Origin: Nitratiruptor sp. YY09-18
Lineage (GTDB): Bacteria; Campylobacterota; Campylobacteria; Campylobacterales; Nitratiruptoraceae
Length of the DNA stretch: 64,000 bases
Assembly (NCBI RefSeq): GCF_016593235.1
Contig: NZ_AP023065.1
Coordinates: 1,426,001 to 1,490,000, forward strand
Direction: 5' to 3'
A model generated the notes under the pieces. It was not told the origin of the DNA. It searched no databases and saw only the letters and a list, made by a program, of their open reading frames with translations. The position numbers and the translations under genes are program-made. Positions 17,257-27,331 of the stretch are shown one piece after another (within the stretch, counting starts at the first letter, position 1; each line of letters starts with the position of its first letter).

Positions 17257-19202
17257 AGATCTTCGCTCTCTTTCTCCTGTGGTGTGGTATCAAGAGGTTT
17301 TGGCTTTGATATGTCGGTAAAGTAGTAGCGTTTTCCATCAATAGTGAGACTATAGACTCCTGCTGGAACGGTGAAATTTTTACGCAGTTGCGGCCATAAG
17401 GCATAGATACGTTTAATTATGCGTCCAACGACCGGTGCTGCAGCTTTTCCACCAGACTCACTATGCTTCAAAGGAGTATTATCATCTTGACCATACCAGG
17501 TCACTACCTCAAGATCTGGCGTAAATCCACAAAACCATGCATCCATATAGTTATTTGTCGTTCCAGTTTTGCCAGCAACTTCTACTCCAGGTACTCTTGC
17601 TTTACGTCCTGTTCCTCTATTGACCACATCACGCAAGATATCTATCATTAAAAATGCCTGCTTTGGCTCTTCAAGTTTTTTGCTTTGCGTCTCTTGGGCA
17701 AAGATCTCATTGCCTTGAAAGTCCAAAACTCTTCTAATCAAAATCGGCTCTGTTTTTTTGCCATAATTGGAAAAAATAGTATAAAAACCCGCTAACTTCA
17801 AAGGTGAGAGGGAGACAGTTCCAAGAGCTAAGGAGAGGTTGTGAGGGAGATTTTCAAATCCATACTCTTGGAGCCTTTTTATTACATTTTGGAGTCCCAA
17901 CTGCTCTACAAGATTGATTGTAGCAAGGTTGCGTGAATGCACTAGTGCTTCTTTGAGTGTCACAACCCCTTCAAAATTCTTCTCATAGTTTTTTGGCTTC
18001 CAGATCTTCTTTTGTCCATTGATATAGTATGTATATGTCTTCGCTATATCTGGAATTTTAGAGAGCTGCGAATAGCCCATATCAAGAGCGATCTGATAGA
18101 TAAAAGGTTTGAATGCACTCCCGGGTTGGCGCTTTGCTTGTGTGACTCTATTGAATGCACTTTTTTGATAATCAACTCCTCCTACAAATGCAAGTATCTC
18201 GCCACTTTGCGGTCGCACAACTACACTCGCTCCATTGAGGCGAGCGTAGTTGTACCCAACTCCTCGTTTCATAATCTCTTCATAGCCCCTTTGAAGCTCC
18301 TCTTTGACAATATCTTGCAATTCTAAATCAACGGTAGTATAGATCTTATATCCAGCTGTTTTAATATGAGGCAAGAGGCTGCTGTAGCTACGCACTATTT
18401 CGTCAACTATATACGGAGCTCTGTTTTCATAAACTGTCTTTTTATACACTTTTGGCTGCTCTGCAATTGCTTGGACAAAAGTCTTCTCATCGATCCAGCC
18501 AAGCTCATACATGCGATTGATAACTCTATCTGCCCTCTTAAGAGCCTCTTGATAGTTTCTTGTTGGATCATAGTAACTAGGAGCCCTTGGAAGCCCCACA
18601 AGCATTGCTATCTCTTTGAGAGTGAGTTTTGAGAGAGGTTTATGGAAGTATCCCTTGGCTGCGCTCTTGATACCATAGTAGCGATGACCAAAATAGATCT
18701 GGTTGAAGTAGCGCTCAAGTATTTGCTCTTTTGTTAAAGCGCTCTCTACTTTCATCGCTATGAGGATCTCTTGGAATTTGCGGCTTAGCTTCTTTTTGCG
18801 TGTAAGTACCATATTTTTAACAAGTTGCTGCGTGATAGTGCTTGCTCCCTCTACAAATTTTCCAGCTTTTATATCCTTAATAGCAGCGCGAAAAATTGCA
18901 TCAAAATTGATCCCTCTATGCTCGAAAAACTTTGTATCCTCAATCGCTAGTAGCGCTTCTATCATGCGGCCTGGAATCTCATCATATTTAACATAATCTC
19001 TATTTTCTTTATAAATCGTTGCTATGAGATTGCCATTGCGATCATAGATTTTTGTAGCAAGATTTGGATGATACTCTATGATCTTTTGCGCTTTTGGTGC
19101 AACTTTGGAGTAGAGCTCCCCTAGATAAAAAAAACCAAAAATAACAGTCGCTAAAGTAGCAAGAAGTATCACACTTGCAAAAAACTTCAAAACCTTTTTC
19201 AT
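17247..19202 (-). CDS. pbpA: Penicillin-binding protein 1A (bifunctional transglycosylase/transpeptidase)
   Basis: 651 residues. A membrane anchor lies at about 7-28. The GT51 glycosyltransferase domain has EDTKFFEHRGI near 88 and GASTITQQLVKN near 120. The transpeptidase has the SxxK serine in PGSAFKPF near 355, SRN near 423 and KTGTTNN near 540. It polymerises and cross-links peptidoglycan in the periplasm. It overlaps the ABC ATPase gene by four bases at the end of the alaS operon; alaS-maf-pbpA is a conserved order in Campylobacter. Confidence 0.95.
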   Translation of the reverse strand: MKKVLKFFASVILLATLATVIFGFFYLGELYSKVAPKAQKIIEYHPNLATKIYDRNGNLIATIYKENRDYVKYDEIPGRMIEALLAIEDTKFFEHRGINFDAIFRAAIKDIKAGKFVEGASTITQQLVKNMVLTRKKKLSRKFQEILIAMKVESALTKEQILERYFNQIYFGHRYYGIKSAAKGYFHKPLSKLTLKEIAMLVGLPRAPSYYDPTRNYQEALKRADRVINRMYELGWIDEKTFVQAIAEQPKVYKKTVYENRAPYIVDEIVRSYSSLLPHIKTAGYKIYTTVDLELQDIVKEELQRGYEEIMKRGVGYNYARLNGASVVVRPQSGEILAFVGGVDYQKSAFNRVTQAKRQPGSAFKPFIYQIALDMGYSQLSKIPDIAKTYTYYINGQKKIWKPKNYEKNFEGVVTLKEALVHSRNLATINLVEQLGLQNVIKRLQEYGFENLPHNLSLALGTVSLSPLKLAGFYTIFSNYGKKTEPILIRRVLDFQGNEIFAQETQSKKLEEPKQAFLMIDILRDVVNRGTGRKARVPGVEVAGKTGTTNNYMDAWFCGFTPDLEVVTWYGQDDNTPLKHSESGGKAAAPVVGRIIKRIYALWPQLRKNFTVPAGVYSLTIDGKRYYFTDISKPKPLDTTPQEKESEDLLF

Positions 19203-19900
19203 TGTCTAAACTCTCTATATGCAAAATTGGATGCGATGAGACTCTTTGTATACTCTTGTTGAGGATTGCGCAACAACTCCTGTGTCACACCAGATTCGAT
19301 AATTTTACCATCTTTAATGACACTCATCTCTTTGCAAAGTTTTGCAGCGCTATCGATATCGTGTGTAACAAAGAGCATCAAAAAGCCAAGTTCGTGCTGC
19401 AATTTTTGCAAAAGATTGATAACGAGATCTTTGAGTTTGGGATCGAGTGCGGTTGTGGGCTCATCAAGCAGTAGAAGTTTTGGCTCATTGAGCAAAGCCA
19501 TTGCAATCACAACACGCTGCAACTGTCCGCCACTTAGCTGTGGAGGATAGCGCTCAAAAAATGCAGTATCTAGATCAACAAGTTCGAAAAAGTATGCTGC
19601 TTTTTCTCGTTCAATAAAGAGCTGATTTTTGATTTTTGTAAGGGGACTAAGGGCTGTGAAAGGATTTTGAGGCACGAGAGAGACAGTTTTACCCCGTTTT
19701 AATTCATACTCCCAGCTATACTCTAGCTCTTTTGCCAGATTTTTAGGCAAGAGATCAAGAAGCGCTTTGAGTGTGATACTCTTGCCACTTCCACTCTCTC
19801 CCACTAGTGCCAAAGACTTGTTGATACGAAATGCAATATCCACAAGCTGTCTCTGTTTGACTAGATCAGTAATGACTAATCTTTTACACTCAAAGCTCAC
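19199..19900 (-). CDS. ABC transporter ATPase, oligopeptide/nickel type, without partners
   Basis: 233 residues with Walker A GESGSGKS near 34-41, Q-loop VPQNPFTAL, signature LSGGQLQR near 122 and Walker B LLLLDEPTTALDP. The order of insertions (QNPFTALSPLTKI) places it with DppD/NikD-type ATPases. No permease or binding-protein gene is adjacent; the neighbours are bioF-like and pbpA. It is shorter than usual DppD (about 320) and lacks the C-terminal oligopeptide extension. Confidence 0.88.
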   Translation of the reverse strand: MSFECKRLVITDLVKQRQLVDIAFRINKSLALVGESGSGKSITLKALLDLLPKNLAKELEYSWEYELKRGKTVSLVPQNPFTALSPLTKIKNQLFIEREKAAYFFELVDLDTAFFERYPPQLSGGQLQRVVIAMALLNEPKLLLLDEPTTALDPKLKDLVINLLQKLQHELGFLMLFVTHDIDSAAKLCKEMSVIKDGKIIESGVTQELLRNPQQEYTKSLIASNFAYREFRQ

Positions 19901-20951
19901 GTATTAGCTCCAGCAAAACTTCTAGATCCTCTTGGCTCTCTCCCACGCGTGCAATTATACGCACTATGGGATGAGGTACTGTCGGAGGCCTGATAGCTCC
20001 TACCAAAAATCCTCTTTTTATAAGCTCCTCTTGAACTCTTAGTACATCTTTTTTGGGAATGTCTATTATCAAAGATTGGCTCTCATAGCCAAATCTTCTA
20101 GCAATCTCTTGGCGTTTTTTTATCGCATCTTTGTAATATGCAAGATTTTTTTGCATCTCTTGCATTCCCTCATGCGCTAATGCTACATCCATCAAAGAGA
20201 GAGCTGTTGTATAGATGATGCTTTTTGCCCTGTTTTCAAGATACTCTATGATGTGAGCACTCGCTAAGATATAAGCACCATAGCTTCCAAGAGCTTTGCC
20301 AAGGGTTCCCATTTTGATGTAGTTTGGTTTGATCTCTTTGCCATCAAGAACTCCCAACAGTCTCTCACCAACCACACCTACGCTATGAGCTTCATCTACT
20401 ATGAATAGACATTCATCTCCGACTACATCTACTATTTCGGGATGCAAAACATCTCCACTCATCGAGTAGACCCCCTCTACAGCTACTACAACTCTCCCTT
20501 TTGCCTCTTTGATCGTGCACATCAAATCATCAGGATCATTGTGACGAAATATTTTGACATTTTCTACAAGACGGCTTGCCAAAATACCGCTGGCATGAAA
20601 CTCTTCATCCATAACAAGTGTATCACCTTTGCGCACAAGTGATTCAATGAGTGCGATATTGGCCAAAAAGCCGCTCCCTACTGTTATACAATCTTCAAAT
20701 CCACTCAACTTGCTCATATAGTGCTCAAAATCATAATGGATTTGGGTATAGCCATTGATCAGTTGTGAAGCTTTGGCAGCATTGAGAGGAAAGTTATAGA
20801 TCCTTTGGTACGCTAGATCCAAAAGCTCTTTTTTGTGTGCAAGTCCCAAGTAATCATTGGAAGCAAAATCTTTAATCTCTAAATCAAAAAGCTGGCGTTT
20901 GCGAAGTCTATTTGCTCGCTTGAGAGCGCGCAACTCTTTGTCATAGCGCAT
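19890..20951 (-). CDS. bioF: BioF-like PLP-dependent acyl-CoA:amino acid synthase
   Basis: 353 residues of the alpha-oxoamine synthase family. FASNDYLGLA near 29-38, DEEFHASG, VDEAHSVGVVG near 186 and GTLGKALGSYGAYI near 213 (PLP lysine) fit 8-amino-7-oxononanoate synthase, the first committed biotin step from pimeloyl thioester and alanine. It is somewhat shorter than E. coli BioF (384). No other bio gene is nearby, so a different oxoamine synthase role is possible. It overlaps the kinase gene by 11 bases. Confidence 0.8.
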   Translation of the reverse strand: MRYDKELRALKRANRLRKRQLFDLEIKDFASNDYLGLAHKKELLDLAYQRIYNFPLNAAKASQLINGYTQIHYDFEHYMSKLSGFEDCITVGSGFLANIALIESLVRKGDTLVMDEEFHASGILASRLVENVKIFRHNDPDDLMCTIKEAKGRVVVAVEGVYSMSGDVLHPEIVDVVGDECLFIVDEAHSVGVVGERLLGVLDGKEIKPNYIKMGTLGKALGSYGAYILASAHIIEYLENRAKSIIYTTALSLMDVALAHEGMQEMQKNLAYYKDAIKKRQEIARRFGYESQSLIIDIPKKDVLRVQEELIKRGFLVGAIRPPTVPHPIVRIIARVGESQEDLEVLLELIREL

Positions 20952-21459
20952 CGATAGCCTCGTATAGCAGTTCTAAAGCTTTGGTTTTATTCTGTTTATA
21001 GAGTTCGATGAGATCGAGAGAAACAACATCTCGCATATAAAATCCGATAAATTGCAAAACATTTCGTGGACTTTTACTCCACTGCGCTCTTTCAAAATCT
21101 ATAACGCACAATCCCTTTTTGGTAGCTATGAAGTGGTAGTAGCGTCCTAACTCTCGATGATAGATGCCCGCTTTATCAAGCATGTAGCATATTTGTAGCG
21201 CATCTTTGAGTGCTACTTTGCGATTTCTTTGCAAAAGTGATTTGAAACTAAGCCCTTGCAGATACTCCATGATAATATAATCAGCTCCCACTTCATACAC
21301 CATTGGAGCTATCCGCAAAGGCTCAAGATATTGCAAAATTTTTGCTTCTTTGATCAGTGTATTTGGCTTATCAATTTTACGCTTTTTTAAGATAGCCTCT
21401 TTTCCAAAATAGTCTACAAGATAGATCTCGCCACGATTACCTTCAAAGATCTTTTGCAA
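20941..21459 (-). CDS. Small protein kinase-like protein (COG2112-type), atypical catalytic loop
   Basis: 172 residues, far shorter than a canonical kinase and close to Bud32/RIO-sized folds. Visible parts: GNRGEIYLVDYFGKEAILKKR (glycine-rich loop and Lys), IMEYLQGLSFKSLL (hinge), YHRELGRYYHF near 123-133 where a kinase would have HxD, and VIDFERAQ near 142 in place of DFG. The HRELG...IDFE pattern matches predicted Ser/Thr kinases of the COG2112 group. It overlaps maf by 17 bases. Substrate and true kinase activity are unknown. Confidence 0.72.
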   Translation of the reverse strand: MQKIFEGNRGEIYLVDYFGKEAILKKRKIDKPNTLIKEAKILQYLEPLRIAPMVYEVGADYIIMEYLQGLSFKSLLQRNRKVALKDALQICYMLDKAGIYHRELGRYYHFIATKKGLCVIDFERAQWSKSPRNVLQFIGFYMRDVVSLDLIELYKQNKTKALELLYEAIDAL

Positions 21460-22000
21460 TTTTGGCCAACCTTTCTACCTGCAATCCCATCGCAGTCGAT
21501 TCTTTGCCTTTCACATCTTTAATATATTTTTTGCAAAAGCCCTCTACCATGCAAGCTCCTGCTTTGCCTCTCCACTCACCACTTGCAAGGTAGTTATCCA
21601 AATCTTTTGGATCAAAGGGTGCAAAATAGTAGCTTGTGGTATCGAGATCTTCGATAGTGCGCTCTTTATCTTTATAGATCATGCATGTGATGATATCTAC
21701 GCGATTGCCGCTTTGCTTGAGCAGTATCCTCTTCGCATCCTCTGCGTCTTTGGCTTTACGCAGTATCTCATCTCCTACCGCAACTACTGTATCAGCAGCA
21801 ACAATGGGAATATCAAGTCCATACTTTTTGATCGCTTCTTGGAGTTTGCCTCTTGCAGCAGCACAGACAAATTCGCGAGGATTTTTGTAAATTTGCAAGA
21901 GCTTTTCTTCATCAAAATTTACAGGACTTTGTATAAACTCTATACCTGCATCTTGCAAAAGTTTAGCACGCGTTGAACTCGTACTGGCTAATCGAATCAT
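21443..22000 (-). CDS. maf: Maf-like nucleoside triphosphate pyrophosphatase
   Basis: 185 residues. [19 protein letters not shown] at the N-terminus, [19 protein letters not shown] near 66-84 and [15 protein letters not shown] near 140 are Maf signatures. The enzyme hydrolyses non-canonical NTPs (dTTP/UTP or modified pyrimidines, by subfamily) and may act in cell division control. ATGA overlap with speD. Confidence 0.93.
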   Translation of the reverse strand: MIRLASTSSTRAKLLQDAGIEFIQSPVNFDEEKLLQIYKNPREFVCAAARGKLQEAIKKYGLDIPIVAADTVVAVGDEILRKAKDAEDAKRILLKQSGNRVDIITCMIYKDKERTIEDLDTTSYYFAPFDPKDLDNYLASGEWRGKAGACMVEGFCKKYIKDVKGKESTAMGLQVERLAKIAKDL

Positions 22001-22416
22001 CCTATCTTTTTATCCTCGCAACTGCCTTTGATACAGCTTCCACCAGGTTTGTGGCGAAGATCGGGAATATTAAGAACTCCCCGTAAAATAGTCTCTACAG
22101 TAGCATTTTGCGTTTTGAATACCGCTTTGAGGTACTCATGGGCTTTCATAGGATCCACATGGTCTCCACATGTAAAAACATCAACTGCTGCAAAACCATA
22201 CTCTGGCCATGTGTGAATGGTCAGATGCGATTCACTGATAACCACTACTCCACTCACTCCATAGGGCTCAAATCGATGAAAAGATTTTCCAATAACTGTA
22301 GCTCCTGCGATCTCGGCTGCAGTTACAAGAGCCTCTTCTACTTTCTTTACATCATTGATAGAGTTTTCATCGCAGCGATAGTACTCAGCCAGAAGATGTT
22401 TGCCTAACGATTTCAT
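21997..22416 (-). CDS. speD: S-adenosylmethionine decarboxylase proenzyme
   Basis: 139 residues, the prokaryotic class 1B proenzyme. [23 protein letters not shown] near 55-77 holds the Glu-Ser self-cleavage site that creates the pyruvoyl cofactor, and FTCGDHVDP follows. The product feeds spermidine synthesis through aminopropyl transfer. No speE is adjacent. It sits between a membrane protein and maf within the alaS operon. Confidence 0.95.
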   Translation of the reverse strand: MKSLGKHLLAEYYRCDENSINDVKKVEEALVTAAEIAGATVIGKSFHRFEPYGVSGVVVISESHLTIHTWPEYGFAAVDVFTCGDHVDPMKAHEYLKAVFKTQNATVETILRGVLNIPDLRHKPGGSCIKGSCEDKKIG

Positions 22417-22425
22417 TACATTCCT

Positions 22426-22896
22426 TTAAAAACCTCGTAAAATAAGACCAAAATAGATAGCAGCTAATCCCAAAAAGATATTGACTGGCAACATATATTT
22501 TGCTATGGGAGCTAAATAATTTTTTGCCATCATAAAATTTCCAGCCAGATAGTAGCTTTGGGCTTTGAAGCGCAACCAAACCATGGCACTATAATTGAGA
22601 GCCATAATAAACCAGATAGCCTCCTTGAGATGAACAATTTTGCTCAAATCTGTATGTCCACGAAATCCAAAGATGTACGCCATATAAAGTCCAGTAGCGA
22701 TCAAAAGTATGATAAATGGCAACACCAAAGCAAAGAGCCGTCCCGTAATCTCTAGCGTTCTTGCAAGGCGCACCTCATCATCGCTGATGTTTTGCAACGC
22801 TGGATGCACAGCAAACCGCACAGCTATCATTCCACCGATCCAAATAACCGCACCAAGAATATGAAAAAAGACCACATATATAAGAAGTGAAGCCAT
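22426..22896 (-). CDS. CopD-like integral membrane protein
   Basis: 156 residues with four membrane segments (about 5-27, 50-74, 84-107 and 130-152). FHILGAVIWIGGMIAVRF at the N-terminus, with its conserved His and Trp, and LKEAIWFIMAL resemble the CopD/DUF2269-type family, whose members may bind haem or copper. The function is not established. Its start overlaps the alaS stop by one base (TAATG). Confidence 0.7.
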   Translation of the reverse strand: MASLLIYVVFFHILGAVIWIGGMIAVRFAVHPALQNISDDEVRLARTLEITGRLFALVLPFIILLIATGLYMAYIFGFRGHTDLSKIVHLKEAIWFIMALNYSAMVWLRFKAQSYYLAGNFMMAKNYLAPIAKYMLPVNIFLGLAAIYFGLILRGF

Positions 22897-25457
22897 TACT
22901 CTCCTTCGAGCTGTTTTTTTACATACGCTAAGGCAGCCTCTTTGGCCTGGGCAATTTTTGAGGGATCTTTACCACCAGCTTGGGCAAAATCTGCTCTGCC
23001 GCCACCTCCTCCTCCAACAATTGGAGCTATCTCTTTAACCCACTCACCTGCCTTGATATTTGCACCTTTGACGCCAGCTGCGATAAGCACCTTCTCGCCT
23101 TTTTTCTGAAAAAGCATGACTGCAATTTTTTCATGGGCATTTTTGAGATCATCTATAATCTTTTTGATATCTCCCGCGTCAACCTCATCTATAACAACTT
23201 TTACACCATCAATATCGTAACTTGCAAGCTCTTTTTTATTTATGCTTGTAGCATTTTTGAGCTCATCTTTGAGCTGTTTTATTTCGTTTTTTAGTTTTTT
23301 GATGCCAACAAGCACATCTTTATTCTTAACCTCTTCTTTGGCAACTGCAAGTTCTTGACGCCAAGTTTTTGCAAGATTAAGAGCGCTCATCCCACATACT
23401 GCCTCAATGCGGCGCACTCCACTACTTACTCCAGACTCTTTTTTAATAAAAAAACTTCCAATCTCAGCACTATTTTTCACGTGGGTTCCACCGCAAAGTT
23501 CAACACTCACATCGCCAAACTCTACTACACGCACAACCTTGCCATACTTTTCACCAAAGAGTGCCATGGCACCCTTCTCTTTGGCTTTGTCAATTGGCAT
23601 CTCCTCTACATGCGCTTCAATTCCTTGTGCTATTACTTCATTGACAAAGTCTTCTATGCGAGTAAGCTCATCACGTGTAAGAGGTTTTGGATGAGAAAAA
23701 TCAAAACGGAGCCTAGAAGCCTCCACAAGACTTCCTTGCTGTGTCACATGTTCACCTAATATTTTGCGCAGTGCACTATGGAGAATGTGAGTCGCTGAGT
23801 GATGCTTGGCAATTTCTCGGCGAGATTTATCAACAATCGCTTCCACGGCCTCATCCACTTTTACCTCTTGTAATGCCTCTATTTGTGAAAGATTAAGCTC
23901 AAAGAACTTCTTTGTGTCTAAAACACGGGCAATAACATCACCCTCATAGAGACGAATCTCTCCTCTATCACCAACCTGCCCACCACTTTCGGCATAAAAT
24001 GGAGTCTCTTCAAGAAGAACCCATCCCTTTTGTCCAGGTTGAAGAGTATCAACCTTTTTAAACTGCTCATCTAAAAGAGCAAGAATAATAGTATTGGATT
24101 TGAGACGTTCGTACCCCACAAACTCATTTTTGAGACCAACAAGCTCTTTAAAATCGCCCTGCAATGCAGCATCTCCACTCCCTTTCCAGGCTGCTTTGGC
24201 TCTTTGGCGCTGCTCTTGCATACGCTTCTCAAACCCTTCTTTATCAAGTTTTAGGCCCTTTTCTCTAAGCATATCTTCAGTCAAATCGAGAGGAAATCCA
24301 TAAGTATCATAAAGCTTGAATGCTACATCCCCACTAAAAATAGTTTTTGTTTTTGCAAGTTCCTCTTCAAATAGACGCATACCAGCTTCAATAGTCTGAT
24401 AAAATCGCTCCTCTTCAGCCTTGATCTGCTCTTGTATAACAGGAAGTTTCTCTGGAAGATAATCGTAGTGCTTGCCCATGAGATCTGCAACGTTTTGTGT
24501 CAATTTATACATAAAAGGCTCTTTGAGACCAAGAAGATAGCCATGACGTACACCACGACGTAAAATTCTGCGCAGCACATAGCCTCGTCCCTCATTGCTA
24601 AACATTACACCTTGCGCGAGCAAAAAACTCACAGCCCGGATATGATCAGCAATTACACGAAAACTTGCTCCCTCTTCATAGATATACTTTCTCTTTGCCA
24701 TCTCACTTATTGCTTCAATGAGAGGCATAAAAAGCGAGCTATCATAGTTACTCAAAACTCCCTCTTTGATAGCAGTAATACGCTCGAGTCCCATACCTGT
24801 ATCAATACTCGGTTTGGGTAGCGGTAGAAGTTCTCCAGCTTCATTGCGCTCATACTGCATAAAGACAAGATTCCAAATCTCTAAAAATCTATCACCATCG
24901 CCGCCAAGGTAGTCTTCTGGTCCCTTGAAATGCTCTTCACCTTGATCATAGAAAATTTCGCTACAAGGACCACATGGACCTGTATCACCCATCTGCCAGA
25001 AGTTGTCTTTGTCACCAAATCTTTTAATACGCTCTGGTTTTACATATTTTTGCCAAATCTTCTCGGCCTCTTCATCGCTCTCGTGCACTGTCACCCAGAG
25101 TCTCTCAATTGGTAGTTCTAAGACTTTCGTTACAAACTCCCATGCGTAAGCTATGGCTTCCTCTTTAAAATAGTCACCAAAACTAAAATTGCCAAGCATC
25201 TCAAAAAAAGTATGGTGACGGGCTGTATAGCCAACATTTTCTAAGTCGTTATGCTTTCCACCAGCACGGATACATGTCTGACAGCTTGTTGCGCGTGGAG
25301 TTGGTGCTGGCATCTCACCAGTAAAGATCTTCTTAAATGGCACCATCCCTGCATTGGTAAATAGGAGTGTGGGATCCTGTGGTACAAGGGGTGCACTGGG
25401 ATAGACTCTATGATCTTTGCTTGCAAAATAGTCCAAAAAAGCCTTACGTATATCCAT
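22896..25457 (-). CDS. alaS: Alanyl-tRNA synthetase
   Basis: 853 residues, close to the usual 850-875. The class II aminoacylation domain has [16 protein letters not shown] near 33 and [11 protein letters not shown] near 293. The editing domain has the zinc set in [12 protein letters not shown] near 556 and [15 protein letters not shown] near 657. The C-Ala part is glycine-rich ([15 protein letters not shown]). It charges tRNA-Ala. It is the first gene of the long operon running to PBP1A. Confidence 0.97.
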   Translation of the reverse strand: MDIRKAFLDYFASKDHRVYPSAPLVPQDPTLLFTNAGMVPFKKIFTGEMPAPTPRATSCQTCIRAGGKHNDLENVGYTARHHTFFEMLGNFSFGDYFKEEAIAYAWEFVTKVLELPIERLWVTVHESDEEAEKIWQKYVKPERIKRFGDKDNFWQMGDTGPCGPCSEIFYDQGEEHFKGPEDYLGGDGDRFLEIWNLVFMQYERNEAGELLPLPKPSIDTGMGLERITAIKEGVLSNYDSSLFMPLIEAISEMAKRKYIYEEGASFRVIADHIRAVSFLLAQGVMFSNEGRGYVLRRILRRGVRHGYLLGLKEPFMYKLTQNVADLMGKHYDYLPEKLPVIQEQIKAEEERFYQTIEAGMRLFEEELAKTKTIFSGDVAFKLYDTYGFPLDLTEDMLREKGLKLDKEGFEKRMQEQRQRAKAAWKGSGDAALQGDFKELVGLKNEFVGYERLKSNTIILALLDEQFKKVDTLQPGQKGWVLLEETPFYAESGGQVGDRGEIRLYEGDVIARVLDTKKFFELNLSQIEALQEVKVDEAVEAIVDKSRREIAKHHSATHILHSALRKILGEHVTQQGSLVEASRLRFDFSHPKPLTRDELTRIEDFVNEVIAQGIEAHVEEMPIDKAKEKGAMALFGEKYGKVVRVVEFGDVSVELCGGTHVKNSAEIGSFFIKKESGVSSGVRRIEAVCGMSALNLAKTWRQELAVAKEEVKNKDVLVGIKKLKNEIKQLKDELKNATSINKKELASYDIDGVKVVIDEVDAGDIKKIIDDLKNAHEKIAVMLFQKKGEKVLIAAGVKGANIKAGEWVKEIAPIVGGGGGGRADFAQAGGKDPSKIAQAKEAALAYVKKQLEGE

Positions 25458-25501
25458 CAGTTCCTCATTGTGTTATAAAGTTTGATGATATTTTACCAAA
25501 A

Positions 25502-27250
25502 TTACTCAGAAGCCTCAGGCTGGAGGTAACCTTCGTTGATTAGCTCGATAACAATATCACGAAATACAGGAACGGCAGTTTGGGAAGCAAAATGTTTTGT
25601 TTTTGGACGAATTACTGTCACACCGATTGTATAACGGTGTTTGGCATCATTGGCAAAACCGAAAAAGGAGCTATTGTAGTTATGCCCATACCCTCCTCTT
25701 GTAGCAATTTGGGCTGTACCAGTTTTCCCACCAATTATCAGTCCTTCTATCTTGGCAACAGTACCTGTACCTTTTTCAACTACTTTTTGGAGAATATTTT
25801 TCATTGTTGCCGCTGTTGCCACCGAAATTATTCGCCTTTTTTTAGGTGGATTCAAATACAGTTTCTTTCCTTCTGCAGTACTTAAAAAATCAGCAATACG
25901 TGGTTGTACTTCAATTCCTTCGTTGTTAAAAACATTATAGGCTTTAAGCAGCTGCATAAAAGTAGTCCTGATACCATATCCGTAAGCCACAGTGGCTTTA
26001 TATATTTGACTACGAAATTTTACTACCGGTATGAGTGTACCTGGAAGATCTCGTGGCAAATCCACTCCGCTGGGCCTTCCAAATCCAAAATTTTTCAATC
26101 CTTTATAAAAATCAACTGGCGTCAAGCGCTGAGCAAGCTGTGCTATACCGATATTACTCGAATAGATAATGACATTCTCTGCACTAAGCCAGTCAAATTT
26201 ATGCTCATCGGTAATGGTTTTGCGCCCAATTTTAAAGCGACCATTGTGACCATTAATAACCTCATAGGGGTTGACCATTTTTTTTTCTAAAAGGAGCGCA
26301 AAGGTTATCGGCTTCATAACTGAACCAGGCTCAAAAATATACTCTACAAATTTAGCGTTAAGCGAAGATATATCTCTTTGGCGGATATTTTTCGGATCAT
26401 ATCGGCTCGTTGAGGCGATAGCTATGATTTTGCCGGTTTTTGACTCCATTACCGCTGCGATAATTTCATCAGCATCTTGATCAAGTCTGTGAATATCAAG
26501 AATATGCTCTAGGCTCTTTTGCAAGAGCATATTCACATTGAGATGGACATTGTATCCATCGATACGCTTCTTGATAAAGGCCTCTTTGTTGAGAATAATA
26601 TTGTTTCCAATATCTCGTCTACCTCTTATTATCCCATCTTGCTTTGGCGAGATGGAGCGCTCATAGAATTTTTCTATTCCCTTGGCACCCTTAATGCTCG
26701 TATATCTTCCATCAACCTTTTTCACATACCCAACCACAGGAGTAAGAGCATCTTTGTAGGGATAGACCCGCGTCTCTCCACTCTCTACAATCTCCATTCC
26801 TCTTTTGTAGACTCTATTGCCTACTTTGAAAGGGACAAAAAAGTCCATCTGATAAAATTTTCGTGCAAGGATTTTGAGCTGATAAGCGGTTTTTGTGTCG
26901 ATATTGTATGAGATAACAGTATAGCCCTTCTTGCGCAACGCTTTGCGAATCTTTTTTGCCTCTATCCCGCTATAAATAGAAAAGAGCTTGATGAAGATCT
27001 CTTTTTTGGCTGGATCGATGCTGCGGGTATCTACAGCAACTTTGTAGAGTTTATTAGAAAATGCTACCTGATATCCGTCAGATGAGATAATTGAGCCTCG
27101 TATAGCTCGGTTTTTGTCTGTTACAAAGAGAGCTGGAAGGTGCCTGTCTTGGACTATTATTTTGAGGACCACAAACAAAAAGATGGAAAAAAAGAAGACA
27201 AAGAGGAGAAAAATTCCGATAATAGTAGCAGATTTTGTATTGCGATTCAT
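25502..27250 (-). CDS. ftsI: Septal transpeptidase FtsI (penicillin-binding protein 3 class)
   Basis: 582 residues. A single N-terminal anchor at about 10-33, a PBP dimer domain, then the transpeptidase with SxxK as SVMK in FEPGSVMKPITF near 306, SSN in IYSSNIGIAQL near 360 and KTG in GGKTGTAQIA near 509. Class B PBPs lack a glycosyltransferase domain and cross-link septal peptidoglycan. It is divergent from ftsW, its usual functional partner, with about 80 bases between them. Confidence 0.9.
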   Translation of the reverse strand: MNRNTKSATIIGIFLLFVFFFSIFLFVVLKIIVQDRHLPALFVTDKNRAIRGSIISSDGYQVAFSNKLYKVAVDTRSIDPAKKEIFIKLFSIYSGIEAKKIRKALRKKGYTVISYNIDTKTAYQLKILARKFYQMDFFVPFKVGNRVYKRGMEIVESGETRVYPYKDALTPVVGYVKKVDGRYTSIKGAKGIEKFYERSISPKQDGIIRGRRDIGNNIILNKEAFIKKRIDGYNVHLNVNMLLQKSLEHILDIHRLDQDADEIIAAVMESKTGKIIAIASTSRYDPKNIRQRDISSLNAKFVEYIFEPGSVMKPITFALLLEKKMVNPYEVINGHNGRFKIGRKTITDEHKFDWLSAENVIIYSSNIGIAQLAQRLTPVDFYKGLKNFGFGRPSGVDLPRDLPGTLIPVVKFRSQIYKATVAYGYGIRTTFMQLLKAYNVFNNEGIEVQPRIADFLSTAEGKKLYLNPPKKRRIISVATAATMKNILQKVVEKGTGTVAKIEGLIIGGKTGTAQIATRGGYGHNYNSSFFGFANDAKHRYTIGVTVIRPKTKHFASQTAVPVFRDIVIELINEGYLQPEASE

Positions 27251-27331
27251 ATGAAATCTTAAATATTTTCTTTGTTTTTTGTGGGTACAATAATACTCTT
27301 AAACCTATAAAGATAGACTTAAAGATATTTT

